Assembly: GCA_020628095.1 (NCBI GenBank)
Contig: JAHDFP010000001.1
Location: forward strand, 372,001 to 436,000
Direction: 5' to 3'
Origin: Saprospiraceae bacterium
Lineage (GTDB): Bacteria; Bacteroidota; Bacteroidia; Chitinophagales; Saprospiraceae
DNA: 64,000 nucleotides
Part shown: piece by piece, positions 54,503-63,833 of the stretch
Position numbering within the stretch: the stretch's first letter is position 1
How the letters are laid out: every line of letters starts with the position of its first letter
Made by a program: the position numbers and the translations under genes
The notes under the pieces: model-generated
Seen by the model: the letters and a program-made list of their open reading frames with translations, nothing else
Database searches by the model: none
What the model was told of the DNA's origin: nothing

Positions 54503-55296
54503 TAGTCAGCGCTAATTAGACTCTGAAATCCGCGCATCAGTCCCCGCTCCGACTTGTCAATAAATTGTAGAATCTTATCTCGTTCTGCACTCGCTTCTAA
54601 TTCTGATTTAATAAACTCTATGGCCTTAGATGTGGACCATCCTTTGACGAATAAAAATCTATATATATCCTGAATACGGTTAATAGATTCAGTGGTAAAT
54701 CCTCTGCGCTCTAAGCCTATCCTATTGACACCCACATAAGACAGCGGTTCTCTTCCCGCTTTGACGAAAGGTGGCACATTTTTCCTAACCAAACTACCCC
54801 CCGTGATATAAGTATGATCTCCTATGGAGACAAATTGCTGGATCGCCGTCATACCACCTATAGACACATGGTTACCTATCAATACATGACCTGCTATATT
54901 GACTGCATTAGCTATGATACAATGCTGCCCTACATGACAGTCATGTGCAATGTGGACATAAGCCATCAGCAAGGTATTAGATTCTATTACTGTCTTACCA
55001 TATGCCTTTGTTCCTTTATTGATTGTTACACATTCTCGGATGTGAACGTGGTCTCCTATTTCTACATAAGTCTTTTCTCCAGCGTATTTAAGATCTTGAG
55101 GTGCCGCACCTATAACTGCTCCTGGATATATATGCGTTCCTTTACCTATGGTCGTATCTCCGTATATAACAACGTTAGAAGCAATACAACAACCAGAACC
55201 TATAACCGCATTGCTATGTACGCTTGCAAAAGGCTCTATTGTCACATTATCGCCAATAGTTGCTTGCGGACTAACATAGGCTAATGGACTTATCAC
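54502..55296 (-). CDS. lpxA: UDP-N-acetylglucosamine O-acyltransferase
   Basis: LpxA makes the first step of lipid A by acylating UDP-GlcNAc. The 264-residue protein starts at a GTG (55296), directly after the LpxC-FabZ stop. Left-handed beta-helix hexapeptides are evident (IGDNVTIEPFASVHSNAVIG), the catalytic histidine is in MAYVHIAHDCHVG, and a C-terminal helical part follows (GLERRGFTTESINRIQDIYR). All are usual for LpxA. The order lpxD-lpxC/fabZ-lpxA is typical of Bacteroidota. Confidence 0.96.
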   Translation of the reverse strand: MISPLAYVSPQATIGDNVTIEPFASVHSNAVIGSGCCIASNVVIYGDTTIGKGTHIYPGAVIGAAPQDLKYAGEKTYVEIGDHVHIRECVTINKGTKAYGKTVIESNTLLMAYVHIAHDCHVGQHCIIANAVNIAGHVLIGNHVSIGGMTAIQQFVSIGDHTYITGGSLVRKNVPPFVKAGREPLSYVGVNRIGLERRGFTTESINRIQDIYRFLFVKGWSTSKAIEFIKSELEASAERDKILQFIDKSERGLMRGFQSLISAD

Positions 55297-56694
55297 TTAA
55301 ATGCTTTTTTTGGATATCTGAGCTGTCAATTCACCTTCTGAGACAATAGACTCTCCCACATAGGCGGTCGCCCTCATGTGATAAAGCCCACGCTTCACGG
55401 GAGATATTAACTCCATTTTCAATATCAGAGAGTCACCTGGTTTGACGACCTTTTTAAATTTGACTTTATCCATTTTGACAAAGTAGGTATTCCAAAGGTG
55501 GGGGTCATCCACATTGTAGAGAGCCATAATGCCACCCGTCTGTGCCAGAGCCTCCATCTGCAATACACCTGGGAAAACAGGGTTATCAGGAAAATGACCA
55601 TTGAAGAAATTTTCATTTCCTGTGACGTTCTTGACGCCTACCACGTGCTTATCCGATAACTCTATTATTTTATCAATGAGAAGAAACGGATATCTATGCG
55701 GAATTAATTCCTTGATACCTTGTATATCTATTATTGGTTCTTTAGTCGGATCATATAGAGGTAGTCCCCTTAGTTTCTTATTCTTCTGGTATTCCTCTCT
55801 AAGTAATTTGGCGAAGGCTATATTACCTGTATGGCCTGGTCTTTTGGCAATTATTTTTCCTTTGATCGGCTTGCGTAATAGATATAAGTCACCGATAAGA
55901 TCTAATAATTTATGTCTCGCCGGTTCGTTTTGAAACTGTAAAGTCAGTCCGTTGAGTATTCCGTTATCCACGATGATATCCTCATCTACTTTGAACTTCT
56001 GCGCCAATTCCTTGACCTTGGATTGCGGAAAATCCTTATGACTAAATACAATGGCATTATCTACTCTTCCTCCTTTGATAACGCCTTTATTTGCCAACTC
56101 TTCTAACTCATTAACAAATACAAATGTGCGACTAGGAGCAATCTCATCGGCGTAAGAGATATCTGGACGATATACCGCAACTTGCTTTCCTACCTTACTA
56201 TTATACTCTATTATAGATGTTATCTCAAACAAGTCTTCGCCCTCAACTGGTGGCAGATATATATACTCCGCCCCACTTTCATCTTTAAAGTTAATTGGCT
56301 TAGAAAACTCGATGTATTCTCTATCTGACTCTTGAGTCGCGATACCCGCATCCATAATAGCTCTTACGAACGGAATAGCACTACCATCCAGAATCGGCAC
56401 CTCTGGACCATCAATATCGACTCTTACATTGTCTATACCCAAGCCTGCAAATGCCGATAACAAATGCTCTATCGTATGGACATAAATGTCATTTTTCTGT
56501 AGGGAAGTACAACGAAAAGTAGAATCAATATTGATAAGATTAGCGTGTATCAGCGGTTGTCCATCCACATCAGTTCTGCAAAATACGATACCCGTATTTT
56601 CTTCTGCTGGATGACACTTAATATGGACTAATTCTCCAGTATGTAGACCGACACCTTCTATTTCAAATGTGCGGTTTAAGGTATTTTGATTCAT
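55297..56694 (-). CDS. lpxC/fabZ: Bifunctional LpxC deacetylase / FabZ dehydratase
   Basis: This is a natural fusion of UDP-3-O-acyl-GlcNAc deacetylase (LpxC, about residues 1-300) and beta-hydroxyacyl-ACP dehydratase (FabZ, about residues 320-465). The LpxC zinc residues lie in HTIEHLLSAF and RHKLLDLIGDL. The FabZ active site is in GHFPDNPVFPGVLQMEALAQ. Such fusions are characteristic of Bacteroidota. It couples the committed lipid A step with fatty-acid elongation. It is 7 bases after lpxD and directly abuts lpxA. Confidence 0.97.
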   Translation of the reverse strand: MNQNTLNRTFEIEGVGLHTGELVHIKCHPAEENTGIVFCRTDVDGQPLIHANLINIDSTFRCTSLQKNDIYVHTIEHLLSAFAGLGIDNVRVDIDGPEVPILDGSAIPFVRAIMDAGIATQESDREYIEFSKPINFKDESGAEYIYLPPVEGEDLFEITSIIEYNSKVGKQVAVYRPDISYADEIAPSRTFVFVNELEELANKGVIKGGRVDNAIVFSHKDFPQSKVKELAQKFKVDEDIIVDNGILNGLTLQFQNEPARHKLLDLIGDLYLLRKPIKGKIIAKRPGHTGNIAFAKLLREEYQKNKKLRGLPLYDPTKEPIIDIQGIKELIPHRYPFLLIDKIIELSDKHVVGVKNVTGNENFFNGHFPDNPVFPGVLQMEALAQTGGIMALYNVDDPHLWNTYFVKMDKVKFKKVVKPGDSLILKMELISPVKRGLYHMRATAYVGESIVSEGELTAQISKKSI

Positions 56695-56701
56695 CGTTAA
56701 G

Positions 56702-57736
56702 TCAGGAGCTTCTCGACTGATCGAGCAATTTTTCCAGTTTTAGGATTCGGGATTGAAGGTCGGGTAAATTCTTGTATATAGCAAAGGATTTAAGATAATT
56801 GTCATAGTCTATGGCAGGGCTGCCGTACCACTTTGTATCTGGTTTTTTAGTGGATTTAGTGACTCCACTTTGTGCTTGTATAAGCGTCCTATCCGCCAGA
56901 TTAAGATGACCGACGATACCGGCTTGTCCTCCGACCTGACAATTCTCGCCGAGCTTAGTACTGCCAGCGATACCCGCTTGTGCTGCTATCACCGTATTCT
57001 TTCCTATCTCCACATTATGCGCGACTTGTATCAGATTATCTAGTTTAACCCCCTTGCGTATCATAGTAGATCCCAAGGTAGCTCTATCTACGACTGTATT
57101 AGCACCGATCTCTACATCGTCTTCTATAACAACATTACCTATATGGGGAATCTTCTTGAAAGTGCCATCCTTGAGCGGAGCAAATCCAAATCCATCTGAG
57201 CCAATTATTACATTAGAATGCAAAATGATATTATCTCCTAAGATGCAATCTCGGTATATTTTAGTTCCTGGATAGATAAGGCAATTCTTTCCGACACGGA
57301 CGTTTTTTCCGATATGCACATGCCCGTAAATACGCGTCCCTTCTCCTATTGTTGCGCCCTCAGATATTACTGCAAATGGACCAATGCTGCAATTATCTGG
57401 AACAAAAGCCGTCCGCGCAATGGAGGCCATAGAAGAAATATGAAAATCTCCTGAGTGCTCTACATCAAAAATAGAAATCAAATCCGCTAATGAGGAGTAG
57501 ACATTTTCGACGGCGATAGTCGGTATATCAAAATCAAAGTCGGACCAGTCCTTACCCAGTAATAATGCAGATGCCTGTGATGATCTGGCCTGATCTACAT
57601 ATTTATTGTTGATAAGAAATGCGATGTGGCCTTTCTGCGCATTTTGTAAGTCCGATGCGCCGCTAATCTCTATTTTCCCATCTCCACTAACTTTTCCACC
57701 GATCTGCTCTGCAATTTTTTCTAAGGTGTACGTCAT
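56702..57736 (-). CDS. lpxD: UDP-3-O-(3-hydroxyacyl)glucosamine N-acyltransferase
   Basis: LpxD adds the second acyl chain in lipid A synthesis. The N-terminal uridine-binding part (about residues 1-100) is followed by hexapeptide repeats (FVPDNCSIGPFAVISEGATI) and the catalytic histidine in VAHNVEIGKN. A helix (AIDYDNYLKSFAIYKNLPDL) ends it. Length 344 is normal. It is the first gene of the lpx operon, and the 283 bases upstream to hemC probably hold its promoter, though I see no clear TAnnTTTG element. Confidence 0.96.
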   Translation of the reverse strand: MTYTLEKIAEQIGGKVSGDGKIEISGASDLQNAQKGHIAFLINNKYVDQARSSQASALLLGKDWSDFDFDIPTIAVENVYSSLADLISIFDVEHSGDFHISSMASIARTAFVPDNCSIGPFAVISEGATIGEGTRIYGHVHIGKNVRVGKNCLIYPGTKIYRDCILGDNIILHSNVIIGSDGFGFAPLKDGTFKKIPHIGNVVIEDDVEIGANTVVDRATLGSTMIRKGVKLDNLIQVAHNVEIGKNTVIAAQAGIAGSTKLGENCQVGGQAGIVGHLNLADRTLIQAQSGVTKSTKKPDTKWYGSPAIDYDNYLKSFAIYKNLPDLQSRILKLEKLLDQSRSS

Positions 57737-58019
57737 AGTTTTTTCAAAGGTTAGCCTGCTTTACTCAGTATGCTTATAAATCAAGACAATTTTTGTTCCA
57801 TTCCTAACTGATAAAGAATGAAATCAATATTAATTACAAATCCTATACTCCTGATTAAAATATACCAACTTATGGTCTAAGATTTTGATAATCAAACAGT
57901 TAGTGCCTTGACATGCCTTTATTCATACAAAAATCAAGAATGATGGAAGTGGTAATTATAATGAACACATTACCTTTAACGTGATGTAATATAATGTTAT
58001 TTAGTAAAGTCTTTGTAAA

Positions 58020-58916
58020 TTGGATAGAAAAGTCATCGTCGGCACAAGGGGATCAAAATTAGCCCTGTGGCAAGCTCATAATCTTCAGGAAAAACTGAGT
58101 CAAATCAATGTAGCTTCCAGATTAGAGATCATAAGTACTAAGGGGGATAGGATACAGGATATAGGCTTTGATAAGCTAGAGGGTAAGGGATTCTTTACTA
58201 AAGAAATAGAGGATGCTTTATTAGATAAGAAAATAGATATTGCTGTACATTCTCTTAAAGATCTACAGACGACCCAACCCGACGGTCTGCTACTAGGTGC
58301 TTTATCAGAAAGAGCTAATCCTGCCGATTTGCTAATCATCAAAAAATCGGCCGTAAACTCAAGCAAGACTCTCTCCCTTAAAGACAGGCCCAAGATCGGT
58401 ACATCATCTATCCGTAGACAATTATTCATAAAAAATCTCGTTACTGATGCGGACATACGCCCGTTAAGAGGAAATGTCCCTACCCGACTGGACAAACTAA
58501 GCAAAGAAGACTATGACGCCATCATCCTGGCACATGCTGGTATAGATAGGCTAGAGTTATCATTAGATAATTATCATTGCATCACATTACATACAAGAGA
58601 ATTTGTGCCAGCACCAGGTCAGGGTGTCATAGGATACCAATGCAGAGCGAGCGACAAAGAAATAAGGCGCATATTGAGCAAAATACACCACACCGCATCA
58701 GCCCTCTGCACTAATATAGAACGAAAGGTCCTCCAATTATACGATGGTGGGTGTCATATTGCATTAGGAGTGCATGTCGAAAGAGATGCTGCTGGAAATT
58801 ATCATGGCTATGCCGCTTACAGTCCCGATGAGCTATCTCCACTCAGTAGAGCCGTGATTTCTCAGAGTACAACTAACAATATGGCGGAGCGTCTATTCGA
58901 TAAATTGAATTCTTAA
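58020..58916 (+). CDS. hemC: Porphobilinogen deaminase (hydroxymethylbilane synthase), TTG start
   Basis: HemC polymerises four porphobilinogens into hydroxymethylbilane. The TTG at 58020 is the only start that keeps VIVGTRGSKLALWQA at the N-terminus, since a stop lies 15 bases upstream in frame. The 298 residues include RRQLFIKN, the PLRGNVPTRLDKL stretch, and the cofactor cysteine in LYDGGCHIALGVHV. It precedes a DnaQ-like gene and hemD on the same strand. Haem synthesis fits the cytochrome-rich respiratory operons elsewhere in the window. Confidence 0.96.
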   Translation: MDRKVIVGTRGSKLALWQAHNLQEKLSQINVASRLEIISTKGDRIQDIGFDKLEGKGFFTKEIEDALLDKKIDIAVHSLKDLQTTQPDGLLLGALSERANPADLLIIKKSAVNSSKTLSLKDRPKIGTSSIRRQLFIKNLVTDADIRPLRGNVPTRLDKLSKEDYDAIILAHAGIDRLELSLDNYHCITLHTREFVPAPGQGVIGYQCRASDKEIRRILSKIHHTASALCTNIERKVLQLYDGGCHIALGVHVERDAAGNYHGYAAYSPDELSPLSRAVISQSTTNNMAERLFDKLNS

Positions 58917-58931
58917 ATTTAATTTTGGAAC

Positions 58932-59537
58932 ATGTATCTCATATTTGACTGTTCGGGTATAGACAAGCCCAAAAGCTACAAAGCGCCCTTTTCTGACACC
59001 TTTAACTGGCCAAGGATTATACACATGTCCTGGATTATCTTAGATAAAGAGCTTAAGCCTGTAGACGATTATGACCATATAATCATCCCCGAAGGTTTCT
59101 CTTTTACTAAAGAAATAGAGAAAAGGTGCCATATAGATCAAGAAGATATCGACTCCAAAGGGGCACCACTAGAAGATGTACTTGCGGGTTTTGAGAAAAG
59201 CCTTGAGAAAGCCGAATATGTGCTTGCGCATAATATGAATTTCAACGAGAATACACTCGCAGCGGAATACCTCAGAAAGGGAATCCAGCATTCATTATTC
59301 CGAAAGGAAAGAATATGCCTGATGCAAGAGGCTACTTTTTTCTGCAAAATTCCAGCGAGAAGATATGGCGGATATAAGTGGCCTACCCTCACAGAAATGC
59401 ACTCTATTATATTCCAAAAAGGATATTCTCCTCCTAATAATGCACGAGCTGATGTCATTGCAGCGACCAGATGCTTCAAAGCGCTCATGATGGCTAATCA
59501 GTTGACCGATCTTTTTGATAATGACGAAGATGAGTAA
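58932..59537 (+). CDS. Exonuclease-like (DnaQ/RNase T fold) protein with missing catalytic residues
   Basis: This 201-residue protein resembles the DEDDh 3'-5' exonuclease fold in YLIFDCSGIDKP, AEYVLAHNMNFNENTLAAEY and NARADVIAATRCF. Compared with the usual DxExTG, AHNxxFD and HxAxxD motifs, the Glu is Ser, the second Asp is Asn, and the His is Asn; the first and last Asp remain. It is therefore probably not an active nuclease. It sits 15 bases after hemC and 3 before hemD, suggesting co-transcription. It may have taken on a binding role; it could also be a diverged enzyme whose residues I have misaligned. Confidence 0.7.
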   Translation: MYLIFDCSGIDKPKSYKAPFSDTFNWPRIIHMSWIILDKELKPVDDYDHIIIPEGFSFTKEIEKRCHIDQEDIDSKGAPLEDVLAGFEKSLEKAEYVLAHNMNFNENTLAAEYLRKGIQHSLFRKERICLMQEATFFCKIPARRYGGYKWPTLTEMHSIIFQKGYSPPNNARADVIAATRCFKALMMANQLTDLFDNDEDE

Positions 59538-59540
59538 GAC

Positions 59541-60209
59541 GTGAAGAGACTTTTCATCTCCAGAAAACTAAAAGATAACTCGCCATTGCTAAAACTCAGA
59601 GAACGAGGCGTAGAAATAATAGACCAATCTCTCATTGATTTTGAAGCTGTTGACTTAGATCAATATCCAGAAACTGATTGGATTTTTTTTTATAGCCGTA
59701 GAGGTGTTCGCTATTTTTTTGACAAAGTAGATTATTCTACCGATTACGAGTATGGCGTCATAGGACCTGGAACGGCCTCGACTTTCTACTCGACGACGGG
59801 AAGGTCACCCAAGTATACAGGCAATAGCAAGGCTAAGGACATAGCCGAGACTTTTATCAAATACGAAAAAGGAAAATCTATTTTATTTGTCAAGGCACAG
59901 AACTCCTTGAATAGTGTGCAAAACTTGTTAGAAGGCAATATGGACTGCCACGAACTCATAGTCTATAAGAACACTATAAAAGAGGACTTCATTATAGAGA
60001 AATGTGACCTCCTATGCTTTACCAGCCCGATGTCTGTCGATGCATATACGGACAAATATGGTATCAAAGATGAATTGCTTTTTTCTATCGGTCATTCAAC
60101 CCATCAAAAGATAAAGAAAAAAACGACCCTATCCGTGTACTCTGCGGAGCATCCCTCCGAAATATCTCTTTTACATCGGATAGAAGAGGTACTTAATCAG
60201 GCTAGCTGA
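59541..60209 (+). CDS. hemD: Uroporphyrinogen-III synthase (GTG start)
   Basis: HemD closes hydroxymethylbilane to uroporphyrinogen III. The protein is 222 residues and starts at GTG (59541), 3 bases after the DnaQ-like stop. Low overall conservation is normal for HemD; recognisable parts are FFYSRRGVRYFF, YGVIGPGTASTFY and CFTSPMSVDAY, plus the two-domain layout and context with hemC. The 3' end overlaps the convergent adk by 13 bases. Confidence 0.85.
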   Translation: MKRLFISRKLKDNSPLLKLRERGVEIIDQSLIDFEAVDLDQYPETDWIFFYSRRGVRYFFDKVDYSTDYEYGVIGPGTASTFYSTTGRSPKYTGNSKAKDIAETFIKYEKGKSILFVKAQNSLNSVQNLLEGNMDCHELIVYKNTIKEDFIIEKCDLLCFTSPMSVDAYTDKYGIKDELLFSIGHSTHQKIKKKTTLSVYSAEHPSEISLLHRIEEVLNQAS

Positions 60210-60763
60210 TCATAGATTCGATTGAACACATCTTCTAGTGATCCTACACCATCTATTTTAGCCGCCGTATTAGTTGGTATATAGTGCTCATAGACAGGAC
60301 TTGTTTTGTTCTCGTACTCTACGATCCGTTTTCTTATCACTTCCTCGTTTCTATCATCAGGTCTGCCTGATGTTTCTCCTCTTTTGAGTAATCTTACCAC
60401 AAGTTCCTCTTCGTCCACTTGTAAGGCAATAAGATGAGTGACTTTCGTGCCTCTTGATTGCAATAACTCGTCTAATGCTTCTGCCTGAGCAATCGTTCTG
60501 GGGAATCCATCGAAAATGTAACCATTCTCATTAGGTGTACTATTCAGTTTGTTTTCCAGCATTCCTATCGTCACTTCGTCAGGGACTAGTACGCCAGCAT
60601 CCATATATTCTTTTGCCTTTAAGCCAAGTGGCGTATCATTCCCGATTTCGTATCTGAAAAGGTCTCCAGTCGAAATATGAGTCAATCCGAACTTACTGAC
60701 AATGGTCTTGGCTTGCGTTCCCTTTCCCGATCCTGGCGGACCGAATAGTATGAGATTTATCAT
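60197..60763 (-). CDS. adk: Adenylate kinase
   Basis: Adk interconverts AMP, ATP and ADP. The 188-residue protein begins with P-loop GPPGSGKGTQ, has GDLFRYEIG and the GYIFDGFPRTIAQAEAL stretch, and carries a short lid (LKRGETSGRPDDRNEEVIRK), the small-lid form without zinc ligands. It lies 130 bases downstream of rplY in the same direction, with a terminator between. Ordinary. Confidence 0.97.
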   Translation of the reverse strand: MINLILFGPPGSGKGTQAKTIVSKFGLTHISTGDLFRYEIGNDTPLGLKAKEYMDAGVLVPDEVTIGMLENKLNSTPNENGYIFDGFPRTIAQAEALDELLQSRGTKVTHLIALQVDEEELVVRLLKRGETSGRPDDRNEEVIRKRIVEYENKTSPVYEHYIPTNTAAKIDGVGSLEDVFNRIYDQLA

Positions 60764-60837
60764 TTTCTATTGTTTGAGTTTTCCTACTTAGCTTAACCTA
60801 TATGGAAGAAAGATAGTTTATAAAAACTATAACTAAA

Positions 60838-60866
60838 AATGGCTCGTCAGAATCTAACGAGCCATT
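60838..60866 (-). terminator. 10-bp hairpin terminator after rplY
   Basis: AATGGCTCGT (60838-60847) pairs with ACGAGCCATT (60857-60866) across 9 bases. On the minus strand a T-rich run follows. It lies 28 bases after the rplY stop and about 75 before the adk start. Confidence 0.85.
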
Positions 60867-60893
60867 ATTATAGACTGACTATCTTATTTATTC

Positions 60894-61508
60894 TTACTCT
60901 GCCGTGGCTTCTCCCTCAGGAGCCGCTGCTCCTGCTGCTTTCTCTGCTTCAGCCGCCGCACTCTTGACAGCTCTAGGTATTTCTACTACAGCTACTGGAG
61001 TGGACGGGTTGACCATAATTTCTACATCATCTCCACACTCGATATCTTTTACACGTACTGCTGCTCCTAGCTGCAATTCTGATATATCCACGAACAGCTC
61101 GTCCATAAGATCCTTAGGATCTATCTTGACTTTCACTTTTCTGAGAGATTGCATGAGCTTACCACCAAGTTTTACACCAGGTGACGCACCTTTAAATCTT
61201 ACAGGTATCTCCGCTTTTATCTTTTGACCGTCCTTTATACTAAGAAAGTCTATGTGCTGTATTTCGTCAGTGACAGGGTGAAATTGAACATCTTTGATGA
61301 TACATTTCATTGATTTCCCACCGACGTTGATTTCTGCTAGTTTGAAATCAGGCGTATATATTAGACCTTTGACATCATTATGCGTTGTGCTGATGTGTTG
61401 AGTGTCTTCTGCACCATAGACTACTGCTGGTATCTTTCCTTCGTTTCTTATGGTAGACGCTTTTACTGAGAGGTCTCGAGCTTCTGCGTTTAGTGTAAGA
61501 GTTTCCAT
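60894..61508 (-). CDS. rplY: Ribosomal protein L25 (Ctc type)
   Basis: This is a 5S rRNA-binding protein of the large subunit, long (Ctc) form, 204 residues. The N-terminal L25 part has VYGAEDTQHISTTHND and DVQFHPVTDEIQHIDF; the C-terminal beta domain has FKGASPGVKLGGKLMQSLRK. An Ala/Glu-rich tail (SAAAEAEKAAGAAAPEGEAT) ends it. It follows prs by 63 bases with its own candidate promoter, and a terminator follows it. Confidence 0.96.
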   Translation of the reverse strand: METLTLNAEARDLSVKASTIRNEGKIPAVVYGAEDTQHISTTHNDVKGLIYTPDFKLAEINVGGKSMKCIIKDVQFHPVTDEIQHIDFLSIKDGQKIKAEIPVRFKGASPGVKLGGKLMQSLRKVKVKIDPKDLMDELFVDISELQLGAAVRVKDIECGDDVEIMVNPSTPVAVVEIPRAVKSAAAEAEKAAGAAAPEGEATAE

Positions 61509-61536
61509 GTGATACTATTTATTTTCTAAAGGGCTG

Positions 61537-61544
61537 CAAAGATA
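61537..61544 (-). promoter_or_regulatory. Candidate -7 promoter element of rplY
   Basis: On the minus strand TATCTTTG matches TAnnTTTG and is followed by CAGCCC, a common context. It lies 29 bases before the rplY ATG, in the 63-base gap after prs. Confidence 0.55.
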
Positions 61545-61571
61545 GTAATTTTTAGCTATTGCATGCCACAC

Positions 61572-62504
61572 TTATTTATCTACGAAAAGAGCAGATATAG
61601 ACTTGAATTCGTGAGTATTTCTAATGGCTTTAGAGAACAACTTGGCACAGGTCAATACCTTTATCTTATTCGATTCTTGCTTGAGAGGAATCGTATCTGT
61701 GATGATGAGCTCGTCTAGTACGGAATTTTCTATGTTTTGGTAGGCATTTCCCGATAATACACCGTGTGTCGCTAATGCTCTCACACTCTTGGCTCCTTTA
61801 TCCATTAGCGCTTTAGCAGCTTTGCATAAGGTACCCGCAGTATCGACAAGATCATCTACAAGTATGATATCAGAACCTTCTACCTCACCTATAACGGTCA
61901 TACTCGCCACTTCATTAGCCACTTTTCTGACCTTATCACAGATAACAAGATCTCTTTCAAAATATTTGGCAAAACTTCTCGCTCTTTTGACACCTCCGAC
62001 GTCTGGAGAGGCAAAAGTGATATTACTCATATCTAACTGCTCCAGATAAGGCATAAATATCGCCTCTCCTCTCAGGTGATCTACAGGTATATCGAAAAAC
62101 CCCTGTATCTGGTCGGCATGAAAATCCATCGTCACTATTCTATTGACACCAGCCGCTTGTAAGATATTGGCGATTAGTTTGGCTGATATGGGGACGCGAG
62201 GCTTATCCTTTCTGTCCTGTCGGGCGTAGCCATAATAAGGGATGACAGCTGTGATATATCCTGCTGATGCACGTTTAGCAGAATCTATCAGTAATAACAG
62301 CTCTAGCAAATTATCGGCTGGCGCAATAGTCGATTGTATAAAAAATACATAAGACCCTCTCACCGACTCTGAGATGACGGTCTGCATCTCACCATCTGCG
62401 AATTTATTCAGTTCGTGTCGACCGAGTGGCTCACCGTAGTAATCGGATATTTTTTCGGCCAACGTTTTTGATGCACTGCAAGAAAACAGCTTTACATCCA
62501 CCAT
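61572..62504 (-). CDS. prs: Ribose-phosphate pyrophosphokinase
   Basis: Prs makes PRPP from ribose 5-phosphate and ATP for nucleotide and amino-acid synthesis. The 310 residues include YGYARQDRKDKPRVPISAK, the catalytic-loop region KVRKVANEV and the PRPP-binding loop DDLVDTAGTLCKAAKALMD. Length and sequence are normal. It diverges from the EamA gene with 10 bases between starts, so promoters overlap the neighbouring coding region. Confidence 0.97.
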   Translation of the reverse strand: MVDVKLFSCSASKTLAEKISDYYGEPLGRHELNKFADGEMQTVISESVRGSYVFFIQSTIAPADNLLELLLLIDSAKRASAGYITAVIPYYGYARQDRKDKPRVPISAKLIANILQAAGVNRIVTMDFHADQIQGFFDIPVDHLRGEAIFMPYLEQLDMSNITFASPDVGGVKRARSFAKYFERDLVICDKVRKVANEVASMTVIGEVEGSDIILVDDLVDTAGTLCKAAKALMDKGAKSVRALATHGVLSGNAYQNIENSVLDELIITDTIPLKQESNKIKVLTCAKLFSKAIRNTHEFKSISALFVDK

Positions 62505-62514
62505 TTTTTATTTT

Positions 62515-63432
62515 ATGTTTGGCGAAATTAAGATTTCAAATATCGATTCCCAAAAAACAAATAATGATGTTCTCGCCTGGTTTCTCTTGATACTACTGAG
62601 CTTCGTATGGGGTAGTTCTTTTATACTTATCAAAAAGTCCTTAGTCGCATTTACACCGACTCAAGTAGGCGCAGGAAGAGTTGTTATCTCTTTTTTGGCC
62701 TTTCTTCCATTGTTTGTCTATCATTTCAAGAATATTGATTGGAAGAAATTAGTGCCCTTATTCGTGGTTGGGTTTTGCGGTAGTGGAGCGCCTGCCTTCT
62801 TATATGCCATTGGACAGACTGAAATTCCTTCTGGTGTAGCTGGTGTCCTGAATAGTATGACACCGATATTCACTCTGCTCATTGCCTTGGCTTTTTTCAA
62901 GAAACCTCTCATTAGAAATCAAATTATCGGCATACTTATAGGTTTTGCTGGTATCCTTGTCATTTTCTTTATCAAAGAGGATAAGTCCTTATCGTTCCCT
63001 TACCTATATGCCTTTCTCATTTTGCTGGCAACCTTCTTCTATGGTATAAGTGTCAATACAGTCGGATATTACCTACAATCAGTGAGGCCTCTTCTTATAA
63101 GCACAGTATCGTTTGTCTTGATAGGTCTTTGGGTACTGGCTTACTTGCTATCTACTGACTTCTTAGATCGTGTCCATACGCATCCAGAAGGATGGAATTC
63201 CCTTGCTGCCTTAGCGACTCTTTCTCTCATAGGTACATTTTTAGCTAACATCCTCTTCTTCAAATTGATACAAATCACAGAGGCCATTTTCTCTTCTACA
63301 GTCAGTTTTATTATACCATTTGTCGCCTTGATATGGGCTTATGTGGACGGAGAATATCTGAGCATATTTCATTTTGTCGCTCTAATGCTCATTCTGGCGG
63401 GCATTTTCATGGTCAAATACGCCAAAAAATAA
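62515..63432 (+). CDS. EamA/DMT-family transporter
   Basis: This is a predicted ten-helix inner-membrane transporter of the drug/metabolite (EamA) family, 305 residues. The first helix has LSFVWGSSFILIKKS and the two EamA halves each show the expected five-helix layout, with GVLNSMTPIFTLLIALAFF in the first and FSSTVSFIIPFVALIWAYVD in the second. The substrate cannot be predicted. The start at 62515 leaves only 10 bases to prs; the hydrophilic first 22 residues might allow a slightly later start, though none is an ATG before the first helix. Confidence 0.92.
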   Translation: MFGEIKISNIDSQKTNNDVLAWFLLILLSFVWGSSFILIKKSLVAFTPTQVGAGRVVISFLAFLPLFVYHFKNIDWKKLVPLFVVGFCGSGAPAFLYAIGQTEIPSGVAGVLNSMTPIFTLLIALAFFKKPLIRNQIIGILIGFAGILVIFFIKEDKSLSFPYLYAFLILLATFFYGISVNTVGYYLQSVRPLLISTVSFVLIGLWVLAYLLSTDFLDRVHTHPEGWNSLAALATLSLIGTFLANILFFKLIQITEAIFSSTVSFIIPFVALIWAYVDGEYLSIFHFVALMLILAGIFMVKYAKK

Positions 63433-63497
63433 GGACGTAAATGGTATGATTTAATACCTAAGGTTTTTATGTATAATATTCTTATGTATATTTGAGT

Positions 63498-63833
63498 ATG
63501 AATTCTAAACTATTCAGAGGCAGCTTAGATACCATTATTATCAAATTACTCTCCGAGAATGAGGCCATGTATGGCTATGAGATAACCCAGAAGGTTAAAG
63601 AAATGACAGAAGAGCAGTTCAAGATAACAGAAGGTGCCCTCTACCCTGCCCTGCATAGATTAGAAGCCAAGGGACTACTGGATACTGAGACCAAGCATAT
63701 AGGTAACAGATATAGAAAGTATTATAAACTTACCGAGAAAGGAGAAAAAGAAGTCTCGACGATGCTTAGTGACATGGCGCAATTTATTCAGGGACTTCAA
63801 TTAGTATTCAAGACACAGCCAATCAAATCATGA
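63498..63833 (+). CDS. PadR family transcriptional regulator
   Basis: This is a 111-residue winged-helix regulator from the ATG at 63498. The PadR fold is shown by LFRGSLDTIIIKLLSENEAM, YGYEITQKVKEMTEEQFKI, and EGALYPALHRLEAKGLL. It overlaps the next gene by 4 bases (ATGA), so they are translationally coupled; in Bacteroidota such pairs usually join PadR to a membrane protein it regulates. The inducer is unknown. Confidence 0.93.
   Translation: MNSKLFRGSLDTIIIKLLSENEAMYGYEITQKVKEMTEEQFKITEGALYPALHRLEAKGLLDTETKHIGNRYRKYYKLTEKGEKEVSTMLSDMAQFIQGLQLVFKTQPIKS

Noticed and set aside
57737-58019. Possible small RNA or gene between lpxD and hemC
   Set aside because: The 283 bases are AT-rich with no long open frame, no tRNA-like fold and no strong hairpin; most likely only the two divergent promoters.
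63487-63494. TATATTTG promoter-like match just before the PadR gene
   Set aside because: It ends 3 bases before the ATG, so the transcript start would fall at or after the start codon; only a leaderless mRNA would fit, and AT-rich chance is likely.
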